From: Citreicoccus inhibens
Lineage (GTDB): Bacteria; Myxococcota; Myxococcia; Myxococcales; Myxococcaceae
Direction of reading: 5' to 3'
DNA: 64,000 bases
NCBI RefSeq assembly: GCF_019039035.1
Contig: NZ_JAHNZT010000031.1
Location: 37,984-101,983 of the forward strand
The translations under genes and the position numbers were made by a program. Each line of letters opens with the position of its first letter. The first letter of the stretch is position 1. The notes beneath the pieces were generated by a model. It had not been told where the DNA came from and searched no databases. It saw nothing but the letters and a program-made list of their open reading frames with translations. Below are positions 26,742-35,335 of the stretch, in pieces.

Positions 26742-27761
26742 ATGCACGCCGACGAGGATGGGAAGCTGCGCGTTGCCTTCACGGACTGGCCGGACCTGGC
26801 CGCGGAGAAGGTAGGAGGCCGCGCGGTCATCGCCAACGACGAGTTCTTCGCGCCCAAGGAGAACCTGCTCCGGCCCGGTCGGGGCGTCTTCATCGCGGAC
26901 CGCTACACGGAGCGGGGCAAGTGGATGGATGGCTGGGAGACGCGCCGTCGGCGCTCGCCCGGCCATGATTGGTGCATCGTTCAGCTCGGGTTGCCCGGTG
27001 TCGTGCGCGGCGTGGACATCGACACGAACCATTTCCTGGGCAACTTCCCCGAGTACGCGTCGCTGGAGGGCGTGGAGGTGATGGGCTCGCCCGAACCCGA
27101 CGCGCTCACGTCCGCGCGATGGACGCCGCTCATGCCGCAGCTCCGGCTTCAAGGCGGGTCGCGCAACCTCTTCTTCATCGCGAGCGAGCAGCGCTGGACG
27201 CACCTGCGGCTCAACATCTTTCCGGATGGCGGGGTGGCGCGCTTGCGCGTGCACGGTGAGGTGCGACCGGAGCTCTCTCGGCTGACTCAGGGAGGGGAGC
27301 CCGTGGACCTGGCCGCGCTGGAGAACGGGGGCGTGGTGGTGGCGTGCAACGACGCGTTCTTCGGGCCGCGGGACAATCTCATCCTCCCGGGGCGCGCGGC
27401 TCACATGGGCGAGGGCTGGGAGACGCGGCGCAAGCGCGTGCCGGGCTTCGATTGGATCATCGTGAAGCTGACGACCCCGGGCACGGTGGAGCGCGTCGAG
27501 GTGGACACGGCGCACTACAAGGGCAACTTCCCAGACATGTGCTCGCTGGAGGGCTGCTACCTGCGCGAGCCGGTGGTGGACTTCGCCAACGCGCGAGACA
27601 TCGTTTGGACCGAGCTGCTGGCGCGCACGAAGCTCCAGGCAGACCATCGACACTTCTTCGCGTCCGAGCTCCAGGCGAAGGGTCCCTTCACCCACGTGCG
27701 ACTCAACATCTTTCCGGACGGAGGCATCAGCCGTCTGCGCGTGCACGGGCGGCCCGCATGA
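26742..27761 (+). CDS. alc: allantoicase
   Basis: A 339-residue enzyme that splits allantoate into ureidoglycolate and urea. It is made of two similar halves, each with NDEFFAPKENLL / NDAFFGPRDNLI, GWETRRRR / GWETRRKR and a closing RLNIFPDGG, which is the hallmark internal duplication of allantoicase. A GGAGAGG ribosome site precedes the ATG at 26742. No ureidoglycolate lyase gene follows in the window. Confidence 0.97.
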   Translation: MHADEDGKLRVAFTDWPDLAAEKVGGRAVIANDEFFAPKENLLRPGRGVFIADRYTERGKWMDGWETRRRRSPGHDWCIVQLGLPGVVRGVDIDTNHFLGNFPEYASLEGVEVMGSPEPDALTSARWTPLMPQLRLQGGSRNLFFIASEQRWTHLRLNIFPDGGVARLRVHGEVRPELSRLTQGGEPVDLAALENGGVVVACNDAFFGPRDNLILPGRAAHMGEGWETRRKRVPGFDWIIVKLTTPGTVERVEVDTAHYKGNFPDMCSLEGCYLREPVVDFANARDIVWTELLARTKLQADHRHFFASELQAKGPFTHVRLNIFPDGGISRLRVHGRPA

Positions 27762-28267
27762 GTCCGCTCCACCGGCTCAACACGTTGCCCGTGGCCGAGG
27801 CCCGCGCCGAGATGCTGCGCTGCTGCGGCTCCTCGCGCTGGGCGGACGCGATGGTGCGCGCCCGACCGTTTCGGGATGCGAGCCATCTCTACGGCGAGGC
27901 CCAGTGGCTCTGGGAGCAGACGGGCCCCGATGACTGGCACGAAGCCTTCCAGCATCACCCTCGCATCGGGGACGGCGCCGCGCTGCGCCAGCGCTTCGCG
28001 TCCACCGCGACCTGGACCTCGCGCGAGCAGGCTGGCGTAGGCGGCGCGTCCGAGGTTGTGTTGGCGGGACTGGCCGAGGGCAACCGCGAATACGAGCGCC
28101 GCTTTGGCTTCATCTTCCTCGTGTGCGCCTCGGGGAAGGGCGCCGAGGAGATGCTGGCGACGCTGCGCGAGCGATTGGACCACGCGCCGGATGACGAGCT
28201 GCGCATCGCGGCGGCGGAGCAGGCGAAGATCACCCGCCTTCGTTTGGAGAAGCTCCTGAACCCATGA
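27758..28267 (+). CDS. uraD: OHCU decarboxylase
   Basis: A 169-residue enzyme that turns OHCU into S-allantoin. Family residues are clear: LRCCGSSRWADAMVRARPF, the active-site HHPRIGD, then SREQAGV, LAEGNREYERRFGFIFLVCASGK and the ending EQAKITRLRLEKLL. ATG overlaps the allantoicase stop by 4 bp and its own stop overlaps the next ATG likewise, so these three are translationally coupled. Confidence 0.97.
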   Translation: MSPLHRLNTLPVAEARAEMLRCCGSSRWADAMVRARPFRDASHLYGEAQWLWEQTGPDDWHEAFQHHPRIGDGAALRQRFASTATWTSREQAGVGGASEVVLAGLAEGNREYERRFGFIFLVCASGKGAEEMLATLRERLDHAPDDELRIAAAEQAKITRLRLEKLLNP

Positions 28268-28608
28268 GCACTCTGTCCACCCACGTTCTGGATACGCAGC
28301 GGGGACGCGCGGCCTCGGGCCTCCCATTGTCATTGGAGGCCCAGGGCCAGGCGGGCACTTGGGCCTCGTTGTCGCGCGGCGTCACCGATTCCGATGGACG
28401 CGTGCGGGAATTGCTTCCCTCGGGCGGGCGCTTGGAGCCGGGCACGTACCGGCTCACGTTCGACACCGGCACGTACTTTCGTGCGCAAGGCATCCGAGGC
28501 TTCTATCCCTCGGTGACGGTGGTGTTCGAGGTCACCGCGGCGGACGAGCACTACCACGTGCCGCTGCTGCTGAGCCCCTTCGGTTACTCGACGTACCGAG
28601 GGACCTGA
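28264..28608 (+). CDS. uraH: 5-hydroxyisourate hydrolase (transthyretin-like)
   Basis: A 114-residue transthyretin-fold enzyme that opens 5-hydroxyisourate. STHVLDT at the start holds the catalytic His; the middle Arg region and the HYHVPLLLSPFGYSTYRGT ending are diagnostic, with YRGT in place of the commoner YRGS. Last gene of the urate operon, convergent with thiD, 6 bp between stops. Confidence 0.96.
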   Translation: MSTLSTHVLDTQRGRAASGLPLSLEAQGQAGTWASLSRGVTDSDGRVRELLPSGGRLEPGTYRLTFDTGTYFRAQGIRGFYPSVTVVFEVTAADEHYHVPLLLSPFGYSTYRGT

Positions 28609-28614
28609 GCTGGC

Positions 28615-29424
28615 TCAGTCATCCAGGGCGAAGAAGTGACTGAATGGGCCGGGGCCCCGTCCCAGGGCGAGCGGGTGCTCCAGGGCCGTCGTGACATACG
28701 CCTTGGCGCGACGCGTGGCCTCCAGCAGCTCGTGTCCCAGCGCGAGGTTCGCGGCCAGCGCGGCGGACAGGGTGCAGCCCGTGCCGTGCGTGTTGCGTGT
28801 CTCCACCGAGCGCAGGTGCAGCGTCTCCATTCTCGCGCCGTCAAACCAGACATCGGTGCCGCGCAGCGGGCCCGTCATGCCTCCGCCCTTGACGAGCACC
28901 GCCCGCGAGCCGAGTCGATGGATGCGCCGGGCCGCCTCCTGCATGTCCTCCAGCGTGTGGAGTTCCATGCCCGCGAGGAGCTGGGCTTCGTGGCGGTTGG
29001 GCGTGACGACGGCGGCCAGGGGCAGGAGCAGTTCCTTCAGCGCGCCGACCGCCTCGTCATCGATGAGGCGTGACCCCGCGCGGGAGACCATGACCGGATC
29101 CACCACCACCGTTCCGAGTCCCCAGGCGCGCAAGCGCTCGGCGACCCCGGTGATGATCTCCCGGTTGACGAGCATGCCTGTCTTCACGGCGCCCGCCCCG
29201 ACATCGGAGGTCACGGCGTCGAGCTGCGCGGAGACCGACGCGGCGGGGAGTACGTCCACGCGGGTGACCCCGAGTGTGTTCTGCGCGGTGACGGCGGTGA
29301 GGGCGCAGGTCCCGTGCACGCGATGGAAGGCGAAGGTGCTGAGGTCGGCCTGGATTCCGGCGCCGCCTCCGCTGTCCGAGCCAGCGATGGTGAGCGCGGT
29401 CGCGATCGTCTGAGGCTGCTTCAT
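28615..29424 (-). CDS. thiD: hydroxymethylpyrimidine/phosphomethylpyrimidine kinase
   Basis: A 269-residue ribokinase-fold kinase for the pyrimidine half of thiamine. The start [19 protein letters not shown] is the ThiD signature, followed by [13 protein letters not shown] and [23 protein letters not shown] and the anion hole/catalytic end [18 protein letters not shown]. Single gene with an AGAGGGG ribosome site. No other thi gene or TPP riboswitch was seen nearby. Confidence 0.96.
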   Translation of the reverse strand: MKQPQTIATALTIAGSDSGGGAGIQADLSTFAFHRVHGTCALTAVTAQNTLGVTRVDVLPAASVSAQLDAVTSDVGAGAVKTGMLVNREIITGVAERLRAWGLGTVVVDPVMVSRAGSRLIDDEAVGALKELLLPLAAVVTPNRHEAQLLAGMELHTLEDMQEAARRIHRLGSRAVLVKGGGMTGPLRGTDVWFDGARMETLHLRSVETRNTHGTGCTLSAALAANLALGHELLEATRRAKAYVTTALEHPLALGRGPGPFSHFFALDD

Positions 29425-29529
29425 GGCCCCTCTCTTTCAGAGGCCGCGGCGGCCTTCAACGAGGAAGAATCGCGGCCGGGTGGGGGCCGGCAAGTTGTGG
29501 GCGCCGGGCTCGCCCGCTAGGCTGGCGGA

Positions 29530-30477
29530 ATGGCTGGGTACCCGGGCGGCCCGTCACCAGTGACAGCGGGACTCGCTCGCGAGGCTGTGGCCGAGCTGGA
29601 AGTCATCAGCTCCCAGGCCGCCTACGAGCGCTTCCTGGCACCCGCACGCGCGCTGGAGGACGGCGTCGTCGAGGAGTGCCGCGCCAACATCGCGCTCGCC
29701 TACCAGAACGCGAAACAGGGCGTGGACGCGGTGCTCCTTCGCGAGGCCGAGGTGGCAACCCTCCCTGGCGTCCAAGTGGAGCTGCTCCGCGAGCTGCCCG
29801 AGCTTGCGAAGGGGCTCGCCTTCGCGGTGCTCCAGGCCCAGCGCGATCTTCCCGCCGGTGCGTTCGGGCCGCTCTACGAGCGGGCGGTGCAGCTGCGTCG
29901 CCAGCTGCTCAAGGCGGCGGATGCCCTCGCGGAGGCGGGGCTCCTGGCTCGCGCGGAGCTGGAGGCGGCCCAAGACGAGGGGCGCCGCGACGTGGTGCGA
30001 GACTGCGCCACGCTGGCCCGCTTGATGCGCCGCAACGAGGAGAGGTTCGCGGGGCGCTCGCCGGTGACACCCGCGGACGTAGGGGAGGCGGAGCTGGTGG
30101 CGGAGCAGCTCGGCGCGCTGCTGGCGGCCCCGGCGGATCCGCGCGACCGCGAGGCCACGCCCTTGCTCATCGAGGCCACGCGGATCCGCGACAGGTTCTG
30201 GACGCTGCTTACCCGGCGGCACGACGTGCTGTGGCGGTGTGGCGCGTGGCTGTATGGCCGAGACGTGGAGGAGCGCGTTCCGCCGCTCCAATCGCGGCCC
30301 GCGCTGGTGCGTCAGGCCGGGCAGGGCCCCTCGTTGCGAGGGACCGCCGTGCAGGCGGCGCAGCGCCGCACGGAGGGTCGCCCCGCCCCGGTGGCAGGGC
30401 CCGATTCCTCGACCGCGATGGAGCGCTCCAAGGTCCGCTTCATGGTTCGAGTCGGCTTCGACTTTCCGTCGCGCTAG
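29530..30477 (+). CDS. helical protein heading the T6SS region
   Basis: A 315-residue protein, helical through about residue 250, with a basic, Arg-rich, low-complexity tail ending in a beta-looking MVRVGFDF. It lies 14 bp ahead of the adenylate-forming-like gene on the same strand and is probably the first gene of that unit. No known T6SS core family is recognised. It could be a regulator or structural adaptor of the system; only the linkage supports this. Confidence 0.72.
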   Translation: MAGYPGGPSPVTAGLAREAVAELEVISSQAAYERFLAPARALEDGVVEECRANIALAYQNAKQGVDAVLLREAEVATLPGVQVELLRELPELAKGLAFAVLQAQRDLPAGAFGPLYERAVQLRRQLLKAADALAEAGLLARAELEAAQDEGRRDVVRDCATLARLMRRNEERFAGRSPVTPADVGEAELVAEQLGALLAAPADPRDREATPLLIEATRIRDRFWTLLTRRHDVLWRCGAWLYGRDVEERVPPLQSRPALVRQAGQGPSLRGTAVQAAQRRTEGRPAPVAGPDSSTAMERSKVRFMVRVGFDFPSR

Positions 30478-30491
30478 AGTCCCGTCGCGCC

Positions 30492-32198
30492 ATGCCTTTC
30501 GACGTGAAGGACATCCTCAAGCAGGTGGAGGCGGGGACCGCGCCCGACGCGGGAATCCCCGAGTGGTGGCGCGACAGCTGGACGGATCCCGACGGCTTCG
30601 CCACCGCCCTCGCCGACGCGCACGCGGGACGCGGCGCCCCTCCCCCGAAGAGTCGCCCGGGTCAGCAGTACGACTTCTTCCACGACCTGGTGGTGCGCCA
30701 CGTGGCCCAGGAGCGCCCCGCGCTTCGATGCTTCGAGCGACTCCAGGGGTGGCAGACGCTGAGCTACCGCGCGCTGCATGATCAGGCGGCGCGCCGCGCG
30801 GGAGAGTGGGCGGAGCAGGGCGTCAAGGCGGGCGCGAAGGTGTGCCTCCTCTATGGGATGGGCTCCGAGCTGCTCATCTCCTTGATGGCGGGCGTGCGGC
30901 TGGGCGTCTGTGTTTCACTGCTGCCACCGCTGGGGCCGCGCTTCGTGTCGCGCCGCCTGGAGGCGCTCGCGCCCGAGCACGTGGCCGCCGAGCCGCACCA
31001 GTTGCCGTTGCTCAAGGGCTTCGAGAAGGCGCTGCTGCGCGTCCGGACTGGCGCCTCGCCGGGCTTCTCGTCGCACAGCTACAAACCAGCGGATCCGGTG
31101 GGGCTCGTGTTCTCACCCCTGGCGGAGCCGTCGCATGTGCCAGTGCCGCTGTCCGCGGACGACGCGTGGCGAGGCGCGCTGGTGGACGGGATGATCACCT
31201 TCGGCCTCGGGCCGGGAGATCAACTGGCGGCGCCGGGCTTCTCGCTGCTCCAGGGACTGCCGGCGATGCTCTTCGCCACGCTCCTGCGCGGCGCGACCTT
31301 CGTCCACATTGAACTGGCCGAGCTGGAGCGCAACGCCGCCCCCCTGTTGGAGCAGCCCCTGCGCGCGCTGGGCGTCTCCAACGCGCTCCGCGAGCTGCTC
31401 ACCCGCACGCGGGTCGGAGCGCTGCGAAACGTGTCGCACTGGTTCCGCAATCCCGAGGAGCCCCTCGACGCCCAGTCCTGGCGCGCGTGGCTCAAACAGG
31501 CGGCCCTCGGCTCCACGCCGTGCGCCAGTGCCCTGATGGATCCGACCCTGGGCGGCGCGGTGCTCCTGTCCCCACGGTGGGCCGGGGAGCCGCAAACGGA
31601 CGTGCTCCCCGCGCCGGGCCGGCGGTGGGCGCTGCGCGACGCGAACCAGAGCGGACAGGCGTCGGCGTCGGACGTGGGCCTCTACACGCCGCTGCCGGAC
31701 AAGAAGCGCCCGCCCAGCCACGTCGTCCTCGCGCGGATCCGCGAGCGCTACCACTACGGTGGGACGCTGGGGCCGCGCCGGGATGGCCGCGTCTATCCGA
31801 CGGCGGAGGTCACCGCCGCGCTCGAAGGGCTGCCCTCGCTGGTGGGGACGTCCATCGTGGCCGTGCCGACGAGCGGCGTCGCCAGTCAGCCGCGCTTCGT
31901 GCTGCTGGGCTTCACGGGCGCCCTGGCGCCCTCCGCGAGCGCGGAGCAGGAGATCCGCCGGCGCATCGAGCACCAACTGGGGGTGGAGTTCCTGCCGGAT
32001 CGCGTCGTGTTGTATCCGCTGTTTCCTCGCCGGAAGAAGGGCGTGGTGGATGACGCCTGGTGCGCGTCCCAGTTCTTCACGGGGGCGCTCCACCGCAAGG
32101 CGTCGGATCCGTCGTTCCAGGCGTTGGTGACCATCCGTGGACGCTTGTTGGAAAGCGCGAGCCGTCCGGGTGAAGATGCGGGCCCCGCAGTGAAATGA
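30492..32198 (+). CDS. degenerate adenylate-forming (ANL) enzyme in T6SS locus
   Basis: A 568-residue protein with the outline of an acyl-CoA synthetase/adenylation domain: a large N-terminal domain with LSYRALHDQAARRAGEWAEQ, a FVHIELAELERNAAPLLEQ region, and a C-terminal subdomain with DGRVYPTAEVTAALEGLPSL. The ATP-gripping Ser/Thr-Gly-rich loop expected after the first third is replaced by SPLAEPSHVPVPLS, and the end motif reads PRRKKGVVDDAW rather than a clean GK. It is therefore probably unable to adenylate. It sits between the helical protein and the PAAR-like gene, co-oriented with T6SS genes. Confidence 0.78.
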   Translation: MPFDVKDILKQVEAGTAPDAGIPEWWRDSWTDPDGFATALADAHAGRGAPPPKSRPGQQYDFFHDLVVRHVAQERPALRCFERLQGWQTLSYRALHDQAARRAGEWAEQGVKAGAKVCLLYGMGSELLISLMAGVRLGVCVSLLPPLGPRFVSRRLEALAPEHVAAEPHQLPLLKGFEKALLRVRTGASPGFSSHSYKPADPVGLVFSPLAEPSHVPVPLSADDAWRGALVDGMITFGLGPGDQLAAPGFSLLQGLPAMLFATLLRGATFVHIELAELERNAAPLLEQPLRALGVSNALRELLTRTRVGALRNVSHWFRNPEEPLDAQSWRAWLKQAALGSTPCASALMDPTLGGAVLLSPRWAGEPQTDVLPAPGRRWALRDANQSGQASASDVGLYTPLPDKKRPPSHVVLARIRERYHYGGTLGPRRDGRVYPTAEVTAALEGLPSLVGTSIVAVPTSGVASQPRFVLLGFTGALAPSASAEQEIRRRIEHQLGVEFLPDRVVLYPLFPRRKKGVVDDAWCASQFFTGALHRKASDPSFQALVTIRGRLLESASRPGEDAGPAVK

Positions 32199-32211
32199 AA
32201 AGGACGGGACC

Positions 32212-32598
32212 ATGGGTGTCCAGGTCGTGATGGGCGCGATGCTCCAATGCAGTTTCGGGGTCGCGCCCTCGTCGCTGATGGTGCTGCCGGTGAATCGGGT
32301 GATGGCGCCCACCCCGGCGGCGAACATCATGGACAGCAAGCCGATGATGAACATCCTGCCCTTCGGCATGTGCTCATCCATGGCGAACCCGATGGTGGCC
32401 GCGGCCACCGCCGCGGCGCTGGGCGTGCTGACCCCCATGCCGTGCATCCCCGCCACCGCGGCCCCCTGGGCGCCCGGTTGTCCCAAGGCGCTCATCGGCA
32501 ACATGCCGGCGCTCGAGAGCAACTCGAAGCTCATGTGCAGCTACGGGGGCGTCATCCAGGTGGTCACCCCTGGGCAGTTCGTGGTGATGGATGGGTGA
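32212..32598 (+). CDS. DUF4280 PAAR-like spike tip protein
   Basis: A 128-residue protein of the PAAR-like DUF4280 group, which caps the VgrG spike of contractile injection systems. Typical features: CSFGVAPSSLMVLP at the start, NIMDSKPMMNILPFGMC, an MPCIPATAAPW segment and a closing CSYGGVIQVVTPGQ, with four Cys that may bind metal. No toxin domain is fused, so it would be a plain tip or carry separate cargo. Its stop overlaps the next start by 8 bp. Confidence 0.88.
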   Translation: MGVQVVMGAMLQCSFGVAPSSLMVLPVNRVMAPTPAANIMDSKPMMNILPFGMCSSMANPMVAAATAAALGVLTPMPCIPATAAPWAPGCPKALIGNMPALESNSKLMCSYGGVIQVVTPGQFVVMDG

Positions 32599-33628
32599 CG
32601 CGGCCGCGGTCCTGGAGGTGCTGGACATCACCCTGTTGGATCGCCCCATCACCGGTGCCCCGGTGGACCTCTCCACGGAGGAGGGCGCGGATCCTCGCCT
32701 GGAGGCCATCACCACCTGGGTGGCCAAGGGCGCGTACCTGGACGCCGCGCGGTCCGCCGAGGCGCTGCTGCGCCAGGACCTCCGCGATGTCCGGCTCGTC
32801 TGCCCGTACCTCTTCGGAGGCTTCGTCGCGCGCGGCATGCACGCGCTGCCCGTGCTCTTCCGCTCCCTCTCCCTGACGTTGACGGAGAACTGGGAGGCCT
32901 TCGGCCCCACGGCCAAGAAGGCGCTGTTCATGGACAACGGCCTGCGCTGGATGTTCAGGCTGATGAGCAAGCTCATGGAGCACCATGCGCGCCTGAAGGA
33001 CGCGCAGTGGCAGGCGTGGACCTCCGGCGACAACCGGCCCCCGCTGCAAGAGGCCCTGGGGCTGGCGGAGCCGGTGATGTCCGCCTTCGGCGCCATGCCG
33101 CGCAGCGGGGCCATGGAGTCGTTCCGCACGCTCCTCAATGGTTTGCGCGCGCACCTCCAGGCGCTGCCCGAGCCGGTCTCGGTCGTCCCGCCGGTGGAGG
33201 AAGACGAAGAGGAGGAAGAGGCAGAGGCGCCGTCCGCGAGCGAGGCGAAGGGCGCGACGGCGCGCGCGGAGCCCAAGGCGCCGTCCGGACCGGTGCTGCC
33301 CATCTCTCCGCCGCTCGCTCAGTTGATCCGCAAGCTGTCCGCCTTCGAGGCGTTGATCGCGAGCCAGGACTTCGTGAAGGCCAGCGTCGTCGCGGTGGAC
33401 GTGCTGGCTGTCATCGAGCGGTTTGATCCGCGGGTGTACTTGCCGCTGCTCTTCTCCGGCTTCTTCACCGGGCTGAGCCAGAACGCGGACTCCATCGAGC
33501 CCTTGTTGCACAACACCGAGTCCCTCGCGTTCCGGGCGTTGGATCAGCTCTACCGCGTGGACCTGGACGCCTTCCTCGTAGCGCAGGCGCGGCAGGGCGG
33601 CGGCGGTGGCTTCGGAGACGAGGATTAG
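32591..33628 (+). CDS. T6SS TssA/IglI-like helical protein
   Basis: A 345-residue protein with two helical domains joined by an acidic and Ala/Pro-rich linker (about residues 196-235). The N-terminal part (ITTWVAKGAYLDAARSAEAL, then DVRLVCPYLFGGF) and the C-terminal part share a tetratricopeptide-like helical pattern and look like IglI or ImpA-type T6SS proteins. In such systems this position is filled by the TssA cap or sheath-assembly factor. Assignment is by layout and pattern, not by a sharp motif. It ends 4 bp before tssG. Confidence 0.65.
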   Translation: MGDAAAVLEVLDITLLDRPITGAPVDLSTEEGADPRLEAITTWVAKGAYLDAARSAEALLRQDLRDVRLVCPYLFGGFVARGMHALPVLFRSLSLTLTENWEAFGPTAKKALFMDNGLRWMFRLMSKLMEHHARLKDAQWQAWTSGDNRPPLQEALGLAEPVMSAFGAMPRSGAMESFRTLLNGLRAHLQALPEPVSVVPPVEEDEEEEEAEAPSASEAKGATARAEPKAPSGPVLPISPPLAQLIRKLSAFEALIASQDFVKASVVAVDVLAVIERFDPRVYLPLLFSGFFTGLSQNADSIEPLLHNTESLAFRALDQLYRVDLDAFLVAQARQGGGGGFGDED

Positions 33629-33632
33629 CGCC

Positions 33633-34529
33633 ATGGAGGTGGAGCGGGGCGAGCAGGGCAGGGCGCTCACCGTCGAGGAGCGCATCAGCGAGCGAATTCG
33701 CAGCTTCGACATCCCGGCGCTGTTGGACCTGCTCGCGAAGGAAGGCTACGGCGAGTCGGACATCGAGTTCCGCAGCCACCGCAGCACGCTGCGACAGCAG
33801 CACCTGGTGCACGCCATCGAGTTCACGCGGCAGCCGCGCAAGCGCGCCGTCATCACCGTGAACATGGGGTTGCTCAGCGTGCAGACGCCGCTGCCCTCAT
33901 TCTTGTTTCAGGCCATGGATCGCCTGGAGCACGACGCGATGGTCGACTTCATCGGCTACTTCGATCACCTGCTGCTGCGCACGCGCTTCGCGGGGCAGTT
34001 CCCGGACCGCGACGAGACGCTCTTGCCCGGCTGGGAGCGCTCCACGGCGCATCGCCTGCGCTTGTTACGGCTCGCGTGCCCCAGCAGCCTCCACTGGCTG
34101 TTCGCCAAGGTGTTCCCCGAGGCCGAGGTGACGGTGCGGCGCGAGACGCGCAAGCAGCGCATCGAGTCCAAGGGGATCCGTTTGGGCGCCGTGGCGCTGG
34201 GGGACGGCAGCGCCGTGGGCGGATTCGCCACCGTTCCCACCGGCGGCGTGGAGGTGCGGATCCACCTCGACGAGTCGACTTCTGGCACCGGAATCCCGTG
34301 GGCGGTCGAGGCGCGTCGTCGCCTCACCACCCGCATCTTCCCCAGCCTCGCGGAGACTCCGTTGGCGCTCAAAATCATCATGGCGCTGAGGGATCAGAGC
34401 AGCCACGCGCGGCTCCATGCGGCCAGCTACCTTGGCTATGATCCGCTTGTCGGGGGGCCCGAGCATACCCAAGAAGTCCTCTTGTTCTCGGGAGACACGG
34501 CACAGGTACGTAGCGCGGATGCTCGGTGA
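33633..34529 (+). CDS. tssG: T6SS baseplate protein TssG
   Basis: A 298-residue wedge component of the T6SS baseplate. It matches TssG in order: the DIEFRSHRSTLR strand, TVNMGLLSVQTPLPSFLF (the family's Gly-Leu-x-Gly, Leu-Pro region), DAMVDFIGYFDHLLLRTRF and the ending SYLGYDPLVGG. ATG at 33633 was chosen; an upstream GTG overlaps the previous gene. It closes the first T6SS block, separate from tssF, which lies 7 kb on. Confidence 0.85.
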   Translation: MEVERGEQGRALTVEERISERIRSFDIPALLDLLAKEGYGESDIEFRSHRSTLRQQHLVHAIEFTRQPRKRAVITVNMGLLSVQTPLPSFLFQAMDRLEHDAMVDFIGYFDHLLLRTRFAGQFPDRDETLLPGWERSTAHRLRLLRLACPSSLHWLFAKVFPEAEVTVRRETRKQRIESKGIRLGAVALGDGSAVGGFATVPTGGVEVRIHLDESTSGTGIPWAVEARRRLTTRIFPSLAETPLALKIIMALRDQSSHARLHAASYLGYDPLVGGPEHTQEVLLFSGDTAQVRSADAR

Positions 34530-34546
34530 TGGCGAGTATCCGCTTA

Positions 34547-34585
34547 TTGACGCCTCTGCGGATCACGCCTAACTTTGGAAAAGTT
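34547..34585 (+). promoter_or_regulatory. promoter and palindrome ahead of tssB
   Basis: TTGACG (34547-34552) and TAACTT (34570-34575) with an ideal 17-bp spacer form a good sigma-70-type promoter 75-115 bp ahead of tssB. A small palindrome (AACTTT, 3 bp, AAAGTT; 34571-34585) covers the -10 and the expected start site and could be an operator. This splits the T6SS genes into two transcription blocks. Confidence 0.45.
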
Positions 34586-34659
34586 CATTGGCAGGGTGCG
34601 TTCCCGGGATGGTTGAAGCGCATCGGGGGGCCGCATACCGCCACCGTGAGGGAGTCAAC

Positions 34660-35304
34660 GTGGCCATTCAGGACCAGCTTCCCAAATCACGCATCACCCT
34701 GACGTATCGCACCACCATCAATGGCGAACAGGAGACGGTGAATCTGCCGCTCCGCTTGCTGGTGTTGGGAGACTTCTCGCTCGGCTCTTCCGAGGATCGC
34801 AAGAACGACCTCGAGGCGCGCCGGCTGCGTTCCATTGATGGACGCAACCTGGATGAGCTGATGAAGGACATGAAAATGTCCGTCAAGTTCCAGGTGCCCA
34901 ATCGCATCAACCCGGACGTCGAGTCTGACCTGGACGTGTCGCTTCCCATCGACCGGATGAAGTCCTTTCATCCGGATGAGATTGTGAAACACGTCCCGAA
35001 GCTCAAGGCACTGCTCCTCCTGAAGACACTGCTCGTGGAGATGCAGTCCAACATCGACAACCGCAAGGACTTGCGCCGCGAGCTGTATGAGCTGTTCTCC
35101 AAGCCTGACGCGCTCAAGGCGCTGCTCGGCGAGCTCAAGGGCTACGAGAGCATGCGGCTGCCGTCTGGCGAGGGCAAGGCGGACGCGAAGGCCGATGCCA
35201 AGCCTGACGCCAAGAAGGACGTTCCGGCCGGCACCCCCAAGGCCGCGACTGTCGCCGCCACGGCCACCGCCACCGCGGCTGCCTCCACCAAGCCGCCCGC
35301 CTAA
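34660..35304 (+). CDS. tssB: T6SS sheath small subunit TssB (VipA)
   Basis: A 214-residue contractile-sheath subunit. It starts at a GTG with GAGGGAG ahead. The TssB core is clear: VNLPLRLLVLGDFS, LRSIDGRNLDELM, VKFQVPNRI, DRMKSFHPDEIVKHVPKL and the ending helix LLLLKTLLVEM with RRELYELF. An extra low-complexity Lys/Asp/Ala tail of about 45 residues follows; it is longer than usual and probably disordered. First gene of the main T6SS block. Confidence 0.94.
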   Translation: MAIQDQLPKSRITLTYRTTINGEQETVNLPLRLLVLGDFSLGSSEDRKNDLEARRLRSIDGRNLDELMKDMKMSVKFQVPNRINPDVESDLDVSLPIDRMKSFHPDEIVKHVPKLKALLLLKTLLVEMQSNIDNRKDLRRELYELFSKPDALKALLGELKGYESMRLPSGEGKADAKADAKPDAKKDVPAGTPKAATVAATATATAAASTKPPA

Positions 35305-35335
35305 GTAGCGCCGACATCCTTCTGAGGAGCCAGCC

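Noticed and set aside
28615..29530. Search for a TPP riboswitch at thiD
   Set aside because: The region upstream of the thiD start (29425-29529) is short and shows no THI-box core.
33181..33330. GAA/GAG-rich low-complexity stretch in the TssA/IglI-like gene as a possible repeat array
   Set aside because: It encodes an acidic linker and has no regular spaced repeats, so it is neither a CRISPR nor a tandem repeat locus.
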